Assembly: GCA_963575745.1 (NCBI GenBank)
Contig: CAUYUJ010017826.1
Span: 311,052-375,051 of the forward strand
Direction: 5' to 3'
From: Prorocentrum cordatum
Taxonomy: Eukaryota > Sar > Dinophyceae > Prorocentrales > Prorocentraceae
DNA: 64,000 nt
A model generated the notes under the pieces. The model did no database searches. It had not been told where the DNA came from and saw nothing but the letters and a program-made list of their open reading frames with translations. Each line of letters starts with the position of its first letter. The stretch's first letter is position 1. The position numbers and the translations under genes are program-made. Positions 53,766 to 62,544 of the stretch are shown here, piece by piece.

Positions 53766-56568
53766 TATGAAGGGGAACTATCTCACACGCCTAGAGACCC
53801 ACAAGCCCCAGGAGGCTCCCAGGAGGGCCTCAAGACGGGCCAAGACCGCCCAACCACGGCCCAAGGCGCGCTGAAGCCGGCCCAAGACAGCTCCAAGACG
53901 GCTCCACGAGGGTGCCAACACGGCCCCAGACGGGCCCAGGACGGCCCAAGGCGCGCTCAAGACGGCCCAAGACGACTCCAAGACGGTCGCAGGCCCAAGA
54001 GGCACCCAAGACGGCCCCAGGAGCGGCCCAAGACGGCCCAAGACAGCCCAAGAGGCGCCGAGGCGGGTCTCAGACGGCCCCAAGACGGCCCAAGAGGCAC
54101 CCAAGACGGCCCGAGAGGGCCCTAAGAGCCCCCCCCTGGAGGCCCAAAAGAAGGCCGAAGAGGCTCCGAAACGGCCCCCACGAAGCCTTCAGTGCCTTCA
54201 GAATTCCCTCCAGGTGCGGGGGAGCGGACGAGAGGCGACAGGCATATCGCAGGCAGAAGCGCCCCAAGAGATCCCCAAACGGCCCCCACGAAGCCCTAAG
54301 TGGCCTCAGAATTGCTTCCAGGAGGGGGGGGAGCGGACGAGAGGCGACCGGCATATCGAAGGCACAAAAGAACAATGTTGGACGCTCCGAGGGCCTTCGA
54401 TGTTTCTCCGTTGGGGAGAGTCGTCGTAGGATCGACGATTGCCGACCGAGGGCAGCGAATCCAGTGGAGGCCCAAGAGGCCCCCAGGAGCCCAAAAGAGA
54501 TCCCCAAGAGGTGCCACGGGGCTTAAAAACTGCTTCGAAGCGAGGGGGGCGGACGAGGGGACCGCCTCAGGAGGTTTTGGACGGTTTTGGGCCTCAAAAT
54601 CGTCCGCTTTACGACGGTTTTGGAAGGATTTTGGCCTTCTCGCCTTTTCCGCTTTCCGACGCTCGAAGACGGCCCAAGAGGCCTCCAAGAGCGCCCCAGA
54701 ACGGCCCAAGAGGTTTCCAAGAGCGCCCCAAGACAGCCCAAGAGGGCCCCAAGACGACCCAAGAGACGCTCAAGACGGCCCACGAGGGCCCGAAGACAGG
54801 CCCAAGAGGGGGCCAAGAGGGGGACCACGGACCGAAAATCCGAGCCTTCCGCCCCAAGAGGGCGCCAGGAGGCCCAAACAGGCCCCCAAGAGGCCCCAAG
54901 GGGCCGCCAAGAATCCCCCGAAGAGGCCCCAGGAGGCTCCCAAGGAGCCCAAACGAGGCCCCTACAGAGGCCCGAACAGCTTCCAAAATGGCTCCGAAGA
55001 GGCCTCGAGCCCACCTCCGAGCTTCCTCGCCGCGAGGGTGCCAACACGGCCCCAGACCGGCCCAGGACGGCCCAAGGCGCGCTCAAGACGGCCCAAGACG
55101 ATTCCAAGACGGTCCCAGGAGGGTGCGCCCAGGACGGCCCAAGGACGCGCCCGTTCGGGGCCTCAAGACGGGCCAAGACGGCAAGAGAGTCCCAGCTGGC
55201 AAAAATCGTTAATTTTCCATTGTTTACTGTTACACCCTTTGCGTTTCCCGCCGTTTCGGCGGTCCGATGCACCAAGAGGCCCCAGAAAGTCCCAGGAGGG
55301 TCCGAGGAACCGCCCAGGAAGGCCCCAAGACGGGCCAAGACGGACCCAGCACAACCCAAGGCGCGCTGCGACGGCTCAAGACGGCTCCAAGACAGCCCCA
55401 AGAGGGTGCCAACACGGCCCCTGCTGGGCCCAGGACGGCCCAAGGAGGCGCACAGGAGGGGCCCAAGACGACTCCAAGGCGGCCTCCTCACAGTCCCAGA
55501 CGGCTCCAAGACAGCCCCACGAGGACCCCGATGGGCCCAGGACGGCCTACGGACGCGCCCATGAGGGGCCCACGACGAACCAAGACGGCCCCATCAGGGC
55601 AAACGGCGCCCTCAAGACGGGCCTAGACGGCTCCAAGACGGCCCTTTGAGGGAGCCAACGCGGCCCCACACCCTTCGGGCGCACACTTGGGGGGGCTGGG
55701 AGCTTGCGACAAGTCTCCCACATTCATTGTCCTGCCCCATTCTGTTCGCCTGGAGGCCTCCTCCAACCCTGTGGGCGAACAAGAGGAATCTCGGCGGGAC
55801 GCCAACCCTGGGGCCCGTGGGCCCCGCGCCGTTTGGGCAGAAGACGAACGCCGGGTCTGACAGGCCAGCTACCGCCCCGCTTTGCCCGATATGCTGTGTC
55901 ATTCTGTTCCCCCAGGGGCCTTGGCAAACTCTTCGGGCCAAGCAGACCGGACCCCTAGGACAGCAGCCACTTGATATGACCCTGGGACCTCTCCGCATTC
56001 TTCGGACGAGCATCTGGGGGGCCCAGGAGATTCGGACATGTCTTCCCCATTCCTTGCCCTGTCCCGTTCTGTTCGCCCGAAGGCCTCCACAGACCCTCTG
56101 GGCGAACAGAATGGGACATGGCGAACAAACCCTCCCGTTGGCGGTGATGCGACTGGATCGCACCATCAAGGCGCGCCCGGAGGTGATGGCCGACCCAACA
56201 GCGGTTTCTCTTAAGAGTTCACTGGATTTCAAATTTTCTTGAAGCTCTCTTGGGCCCTCCCTGTAGATCCTTGCGAGCCTCCCCGGCGCTTTCGGTGGCT
56301 TTCCCCGATGGCCTCCCGAGCCCTTCCCCGAGCGCTCCTGAGACGCCTCAGATGGGCTTCGACTTCGACGCACATCCCCGAGAGACTTCGAAACTGTCCT
56401 CAATAGGAGGGGGGTGAACGAGCAGTGCGCTGGGCCAAGCTGCTGCAGCGCTGCAAGAGCTCGGACACGAAGGCGCGGTCTCGCTGCCGCCGCCCGAGCC
56501 GCCGCCGTGTTTGTAGATTTTCGGTGCAATCTGCGCCGTTCCTCCGAGAACCATTCCAGAAAGATGTC
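53766..56568 (+). repeat. Macrosatellite unit D, 5'-truncated
   Basis: Orientation returns to CCAAGACGGCC. After about 220 bases of junction sequence, homology to unit A begins near 53990 (CAAGAGGCACCCAAGACGGC) and continues to the end of the unit, including the 19-bp hairpin at 56060-56118 and the PPR leader near 56515. The first 600 or so bases of the usual unit are missing. Confidence 0.88.
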
Positions 56569-57144
56569 GTGGACGGAGTCCACGGGTCAGCCCTAGTCAG
56601 CTACAATGCTGGGATCAGCGCGTGCAAGAAGGGCGAGCAGTGGCAGCGGGCGCTGGCGCTGCTGAGCGAGATGCGGGAGGTGAAGCTGGAGCCCAGCGTC
56701 ATCAGCTATAGCGCTGGGATCAGCGCGTGCGAGAAGGGCGAGCAGTGGCAGCGGGCGCTGGCGCAACTGAGGGAGATGTGGGAGGCGAAGCTGGATCCCA
56801 ATGTCATCAGCTATAGCGCTGGGATCAGCGCGTGTGAGAAGGGCGAGCAGTGGCAGCGGGCGCTGGCGCTGCTGAGCGAGATGCGGGAGGCGAAGCTGGA
56901 GCCCAGCGTCATCAGCTATAGCGCTGGGATCAGCGCGTGTGAGAAGGGCGAGCAGTGGCAGCTGGCGCTGGCGCTGCTGAGCGAGATGCGGGAGGCGAAG
57001 CTGGAGCCCAACGTCATCTGTACTACAATTCCGGGCGAAGCGCTTGCGAAAAGGTCAAGCAGTGGCAGCGCCCCGGGCCGCCCAGAGCGCTCGCGGGCCG
57101 CTGCCCGACGGGCCCGGGAGGCCCCTGGACCGCTCGCGGACTGA
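56425..57144 (+). CDS. PPR protein with four tandem motifs
   Basis: The frame opens at a GTG (56425) and holds 239 codons. Residues 1-58 are the cassette leader: Arg/Cys-rich (CRRPSRRRVCRFSVQ), then REPFQKDVVDGVHGSALV. Residues 59-198 are four consecutive, nearly identical 35-residue PPR motifs (SYNAGISACKKGEQWQRA; SYSAGISACEKGEQWQRA three times in close variants). The third differs from the fourth mainly at R/L in the helix. This is the longest intact array in the window. No ATG initiates it, so it may be an internal exon or begin at a non-ATG codon. After NVI the PPR signal moves to +2 (YYNSGRSACEKVKQWQRP), and the C-terminal 40 residues are probably not native. PPR proteins usually bind RNA in plastids or mitochondria; the leader does not look like a clear targeting peptide. 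Confidence 0.6.
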   Translation: MRWAKLLQRCKSSDTKARSRCRRPSRRRVCRFSVQSAPFLREPFQKDVVDGVHGSALVSYNAGISACKKGEQWQRALALLSEMREVKLEPSVISYSAGISACEKGEQWQRALAQLREMWEAKLDPNVISYSAGISACEKGEQWQRALALLSEMREAKLEPSVISYSAGISACEKGEQWQLALALLSEMREAKLEPNVICTTIPGEALAKRSSSGSAPGRPERSRAAARRAREAPGPLAD

Positions 57145-58206
57145 TCCAGGATTCCAAGATCGCTCCAAGACGGCCTCAGGAGGTCCCGAAGACGCCCAAG
57201 ACGGTCCAAGAGTGTATCCGAGACGCTTAAGATGGCTTCAAGACGCCTTCAAGACTGCCCGAGACGCCTCCACGAGGCCCCCACAGCGCTCGAAGTGCAT
57301 CTCCAAGAGGGGCCGCAGAAGCCAAAATCGTTGATTTTCTTTGTTTTTTTTTCAATGTTTCTGGCCTTCTCTCGCTTTTTCTGCTTTCCGACGCTCCACG
57401 GCCGCCCAAGAGGCCCCCAAAACCGTTCCAAGACGGCCCAAGAGGCCTTCAAGACGGCCCCAAGACGGCCCAAGAGGGCCCCAAGACGGCCCAAGAGTCG
57501 CCCAAGACGGCCCAAGAGGGCCCCAAGAAGGCCCCAAGAGAGGCCCCAGACAGGGACACGGAGCCGAAAAATCGAGGCCTCCACCCCAAGAGGCCCCAAG
57601 GAAACGCCGGGACGCTCCCAAGACATCCCCAGGAGGCCCCAGGACGCCCCACAGAGGCTCCAAGAGGCCCCCCAGAGGCCGCCAAGCGCCCCAAAAGGCC
57701 CCCAAGAGGCCCCAAAAGAGGGCCCAAGAGGCCCCAAGACGCCCCCAAACTGCTACCAAGAAACCCCCAAACTGTCTCCCAGAGGCTCCCGAGGGGCCAA
57801 CCACGAGATCCCAACCAACATCCACGAGAGCTGTTACCCATTATCCGGCCCGCGGCGAGATTGCCCGCAGGCCACTACAGCCGGTTCGGGGGCCCCAGGA
57901 GGCCCCTGGAGCGCTCGCCGACGGCTCTGGGACCACCAGATCGCCCCAAGACGGCTTCACAGACGCCCAAGAGGGCAGAAGCCGACCCGGCCCGCGTGGA
58001 CGGCGCCAAGAAGCAATACGCGTGCGTTTTCCGAAGGTTTCGAGGGTTCTCCTGTTCCCGCCATTTCGGGCCTACAACGGCCCAGGATGGCCCAGGGGGG
58101 CTTCCCAGATCGCCCCTGCACGGTCCAAGAGGGCCCCAGGAGGACTCCCAGACGGCCCAAGAAGGCTCGTAGACGGCCCAAGAGGGCTCCAAAACGGCCC
58201 AAGAGA
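57145..58206 (+). repeat. Degenerate CAAGACGGCC array
   Basis: Loose GGCC-type repeat with an island at about 57326 (AAAATCGTTGATTTTC) resembling the islands at 32.8 kb. No gene is supported. Confidence 0.75.
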
Positions 58207-58210
58207 GCGG

Positions 58211-58292
58211 TGCCTGAAAACCTTTGAGTTTGGGCTGATCGCGCCCAGTCCCAGCGCGATTAGCAAAATCCCATTCCTTTTCACGCTTCCAG
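58211..58292 (+). repeat. Dispersed repeat of about 82 bp, copy 1
   Basis: It contains GCGCGATTAGCAAAATCCCA and a small inverted repeat (TGATCGCGC against GCGCGATTA, one mismatch). A diverged copy is at 58810-58891. Confidence 0.75.
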
Positions 58293-58389
58293 GTCAGTGC
58301 CCCCAGGGCTCCCCGACTGCTTTCTGAGATCGCCCCTGGACGTGGCCCCTTACACGTCGGCCCCACGTGTGGCCTCCAAACGGGACCCC

Positions 58390-58740
58390 CAAAGGCGGCC
58401 CCCCACACAAAGCCTCCGAAGGTCGCCCCTACCGCCCCAGTAAGCGTGGCCCCCGAACGTCAATCCCACGCGTAGCCCCCAGGCGCCCCCAAACGTGGCC
58501 CCAACACACACACAGCCCCCAACCATTGCCCTCAAGCGTGACCGTCACATCTGCCCCCGAACCCCGCACCCTCAAACCCGACCGTCACATGTGCCCCCGA
58601 ACCCCGCACGCGGCCCCCAAACATGGCCCCCGGCAGGGCCGCGAACGTTGCCCCCAACCATGACCCCTTGACGAGACCCCCCAACGTGGCCTTCAAACGA
58701 GGCCCCCCAACGTAGCGCCCAACTCTGGCCCCAACGCGTC
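58390..58740. repeat. GGCCCCCAAACGT-type C-rich repeat, copy 2
   Basis: The first 150 bases match 37765-37930. The rest is a longer run of the same loose repeat, with GACCGTCACATCTGCCCCCG duplicated near 58540 and 58580 (the second with TGTG). Confidence 0.8.
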
Positions 58741-58809
58741 CACCCACCACATCGAACTTCTCGCGCACAGGGACTCTGTAAGATAGTTCGGGCCCCCTTA
58801 CTCTGATTG

Positions 58810-58891
58810 TGTCTTAAAACCTACGTGTTTCTGCTAATCTCGCCCAGGCCTCGCGCGACTAGCAAAACCACATTACTTTTGACGCTTGCAG
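58810..58891 (+). repeat. Dispersed repeat of about 82 bp, copy 2
   Basis: It contains GCGCGACTAGCAAAACCACA. It is followed by a zero-motif cassette edge (CCGTGGATTTTTCACGG at 58942-58958, then GGTTCACACTAGTC). Confidence 0.75.
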
Positions 58892-59654
58892 CGCTTCCGA
58901 CACGTGCGCGCGCGTCCGGGACCAACGCCTGGACCTGCGGGCCGTGGATTTTTCACGGGTTCACACTAGTCTTTCCAACAATAGTCGGGTCCGCGCGTGC
59001 GGTGGGGAGCGCAGTGGCAGCGTGCCGCCCCCCCTCCCGGCCGCTTCGGGGTGGCCGTCGGGGTCGCCTCGGAGCCTCTGGAGCGGCTCCGATCTGGAGC
59101 GGCTCCGATCGCGCAGCGGACGCTCCGTGACTGCCGAAGATCCGCTCCAGACGCCCCCAAGACGGCCTCAGGACGGCTCAAGACGCCCCCGAGCTGCCCC
59201 GAGAGACCTCCGAGCGGGCCCTCACGACGCAAAAATCGTCCCATTCCTGTCGCAAACCGTGCATTTTTGGAGAACTCGCTCTTCTGGTCTGCACGGCGTC
59301 CAAGACGGTCGATGACGCTTCCAAGACCGCCCCAACACAGCCCCAGAGGCCCCCAAGACAGCCCCAGTCGAGACCAAAACTGCCCCTCAGGGCCCCAAGA
59401 CGGCTCGCGAGGGACCCAAGAGGGCCCCCAGAAGCTCCCAAGAGAGCCCCGAGAGGGCCACGGGAGGCGCCCAAGAGGGCCTCCAAGTACCCCCAGAGCG
59501 CCCCAAGACGGCCCGTGCCCCCCAGGACGGCCCCGGAGGGCCCCAGAGCGGCCCCAGAGCGCCTCAAGAGGGCCCAAAAGACCCTGGACAGGACCCTCCA
59601 AGAGGCTCCCAAGAGAGCCCCAGGAGGGCCACAGGGGACGGCGCAGGGCGGCCC
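58892..59654 (+). repeat. Zero-motif PPR cassette edge and degenerate GGCC array
   Basis: After the weak hairpin at 58942-58958 and TTCACACTAGTC there is no PPR motif. A 16-base GGAGCGGCTCCGATCT-like unit is duplicated near 59080-59110, then degenerate CCAAGACGGCC repeat continues. No gene is supported. Confidence 0.65.
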
Positions 59655-59911
59655 CCACAGGGATCCACAAACACTTTTCCTTAGAAAAATGCTCCGCAGG
59701 CCCCTTTGGCGCTTAGAGCGGGCCTACAGTATGCGATAGTGGCCCTCGGAGGCCCTCTTACAGCCATCTTGGGCCATCTTGGCAATTCGCACCGCTCCGA
59801 CCCCCGCCATCTTGGGCCGTCTTCGCTGTTCCCACCGCTCTGAACGCTCCTAACCGCTGGGGCCCCCTCCCCTTGCGCCTTTCCGTAGCCACGCCGTCGC
59901 CGTTGCCGTTT

Positions 59912-59959
<48 letters not shown>

Positions 59960-60272
59960 TCGTCGTCGTCGCGACAAAAAAACGCCACCGTGCCCTGTCA
60001 AGTGGCCCCTTACAGGGATCCACAAGCATTTCTCCTTGGAAAGATGCTCCGCAGGCCCCTTTGGCGCTTAGAGCGGGCCTACAGTATGCGATAGTGGCCT
60101 TCGGAGGCCCTCTTACAGCCATCTTGGGCCATCTTGGCAATTCGCACCGCTCCGACCCCCGCCATCTTGGGCCGTCTTCGCTGTTCCCACCGCTCTGAAC
60201 GCTCCTAACCGCTGGGGCCCCCTCCCCTTGCGCCTTTCCGTAGCCACGCCGTCGCCGTCGCCGTTGCCGTTT

Positions 60273-60326
<54 letters not shown>

Positions 60327-60620
60327 TCGTCGTCGTCGCGACAAAAAAACGCCACCGTGCCCTGTCAAGTGGCCCCTTACAGGGATCCACAAGCATTTCT
60401 CCTTGGAAAGATGCTCCGCAGGCCCCTTTGGCGCTTAGAGCGGGCCTACAGTATGCGATAGTGGCCTTCGGAGGCCCTCTTACAGCCATCTTGGGCCATC
60501 TTGGCAATTCGCACCGCTCCGACCCCCGCCATCTTGGGCCGTCTTCGCTGTTCCCACCGCTCTGAACGCTCCTAACCGCTGGGGCCCCCTCCCCTTGCCC
60601 CTTTCCGTAGCCATTATGGC
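59655..60620 (+). repeat. Tandem repeat of about 360 bp, 2.7 copies, each with a (GTC)n microsatellite
   Basis: Copies start at CAGGGATCCACAA near 59658, 60013 and 60380. Landmarks are GGCCTACAGTATGCGATAGT, then GCAATTCGCACCGCTCCGAC, CTTTCCGTAGCCACGCCGTC and a GTC array (about 59903-59972 and 60266-60340, of different length). The third copy breaks off at CCGTAGCCATT. Apart from the microsatellite the copies are nearly identical, so the duplication is recent. Confidence 0.93.
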
Positions 60621-60880
60621 CTATCTGCCGCCAGCGGTCCAGGTCCCTCGCCTGCCATGCCGCGAGGTGCCCGCAAAAACGGCCCGCCGCCAGTACGCTG
60701 CGGCGCCCAGCAGCCGCTAGCAGCAACCCCGCAGTGCTGCCGTGGCTACGGACCTTCCGCGAGTACCAGCGATGGACCGTCGACCACGGCCGCTTCCCTG
60801 CGCCCGCTAACAAAGGAGCGTCAGGAGCAACGGAGATCCGCCAGGCCCCCGGCCCACAAGAGCGGCCCAAGACGGCCCGA
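60604..60880 (+). other. Short coding-like island after the 360-bp repeat
   Basis: The sequence opens with TCCGTAGCCATTATGGCC, whose first 12 bases match the 5' end of the dinoflagellate spliced leader but whose 3' part does not. An ATG at 60615 gives 34 codons (MAYLPPAVQVPRLPC). Another frame reads LPWLRTFREYQRWTVDHGRF near 60737-60796, which is coding-like. No family is recognised and the frames conflict. Confidence 0.25.
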
Positions 60881-61690
60881 GACGACCCCCGGACGGTGCC
60901 CAGACTGCTGCAGAGACGCCCAAGGCTGCCGCAGGCAACCCCAGGACGGCCCCGACAACGCCTCACGCGGCCTCCAGGCGGCCCAAGAGGCTTCCAAAAC
61001 GCTCCAAGTGGGCTCCACGCCGAGCCCCAGTAGAGAACCCGAACACCGAAACGTCGTCCCAATTTTTGCGTTTTTCATGCTGTTTCACAGTTTGCCGGGC
61101 TTGCCCCATTCATAGCGTCCAAGACGGCCACACGGGGGCCCAAGCTGGCCCCACGACGGCTCCTGAGGCGCCACTGGCGGCCCACGGGGCACCCAAGACA
61201 GCTTCAAGAGCGGCCCATGACGGCCCTAGACGACCCCAAGACGGTGCCCAGATCTCCAGAGACGCCCGAGACGGCCCCAGACAACCCCCAAACGGCCCCG
61301 GACCGCCTCCACACGGCCCAAGGGGAGCCCGAGACGGCCGCAGAGGGCCCCAGGAGGCTTCCAGTAGGCCGAAAAGAAAGGCTGGGAGACTCCGAAACGA
61401 TTTCCAGAGGCTCCAAGATCACTACCCAAGAAGAACCGGATATGGCACCAACAGCAGCCCAAGACGGCCTAAGACGGCCATAGACGGCCATATACGCTCC
61501 CAGCGCACCATGGGGCTCTAATGCTTGTTCGGCGCTCCTTGCCGGATTTAGCTTGAAATCCCTCGCCCTTATTTGCCGGTCGGGAGCCCTTTCCGCGGCC
61601 TCTTGAGGCCATGCCGTGTTTCGCTCTTCTGGTGGCCCAGATCGAATCGCCTCGCCTCGTGGAGTTTCACAACTTCAGGAGGTTTTTGAA
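60881..61690 (+). repeat. Degenerate CAAGACGGCC array
   Basis: Loose GGCC-type repeat to about 61500, then about 190 bases of non-repetitive sequence with only short frames. Confidence 0.65.
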
Positions 61691-61696
61691 ACATGC

Positions 61697-61885
61697 CCCA
61701 GGGTCTCGGCCCTGCCCTATCAATGTTGTGCAGGTGTTCGACGCTATTCCGGTCCACTTTGGGTCATCTCTGGCTCCTATCGGCGATCATTTCGGGCCAT
61801 CTTTTGGGCCTCATGGAGTATGTTAGCGGGTCTCGGCCCTGCCCTATCATGATAGGGCAGGTTTTCGATGCCATTTAGGCCCGCT
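61697..61885 (+). repeat. Direct duplication containing a perfect 24-bp palindrome
   Basis: GGGTCTCGGCCCTGCCCTAT occurs near 61699 and 61829 and both copies continue with similar sequence. In the second copy CCTGCCCTATCATGATAGGG with CAGG completes a perfect palindrome at 61838-61861 that the first copy lacks. Confidence 0.88.
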
Positions 61886-61904
61886 TTGGGCCATCTCCGC
61901 CAGT

Positions 61905-62544
61905 GGCAGCAAGCACGGGTACACACTAGTCTCTACTACATTGCAGGAGCACGTGCGTGCGGGAAGGGTCAGGAAGAGCCTGGGGGCTCTCGGCGCCCCG
62001 GCGGCCCCAGGCAGCTCTGAGACGCTCCGGAGGCCGCCACGACGGCCCAAAGACGGCTCCGAGCCGCTCAAGATGCCCCGAAGGCGGCCCAAGAGGGCCC
62101 CGAGACGCGCAATGATCCGGCCAAGACGCCCAAGATTGGCCCAAGACGGCCCAAGAGCTCCCCAAGACGGCCCAATAGGCCTCCCAAGAGGCCTCCCAAG
62201 AGAGCCCCGAGAGGCCAATATCGTTGATTTTCATTGGTATTTCCGAGGTTTTTTGCTTCCTCGCTTTTTCGGCTTCCCGACGCTCCGAACCCCCCCCAGA
62301 GGCATCCAAGACCGCTCCAAGACGGTCGACGAGGTCCCCAAGAGGACCCCAAGACGGTCCAAGAGGGCCCCAAGACGGTCCAAGGCGGCCCCAGGACGGC
62401 CCCAGAGGCGCCCAAGACAGGCCAACGGGACCCCAATATGGCCCGAAGAGCGGCCCAAGACGGCTCCAAGACGGCCCGAGGACCGCCCAAGAAGGCCCTA
62501 GGGGGCCCCAAGACAGCCCAAGGGGCGCGATAGACGGGCCCAGA
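61905..62544 (+). repeat. Zero-motif PPR cassette edge and degenerate GGCC array
   Basis: GGTACACACTAGTCTCTACTACATTGCAGG less its ends marks the zero-motif junction near 61917-61947 (core ACTAGTCTCTACTACATTG). Loose CCAAGACGGCC repeat follows with an island near 62218 (ATATCGTTGATTTTCATTGG). Confidence 0.7.

Noticed and set aside
59880-59895. TCCGTAGCCA as a spliced-leader relict
   Set aside because: Only the first ten bases match, whereas true relicts keep the 3' part ending in CAAG.
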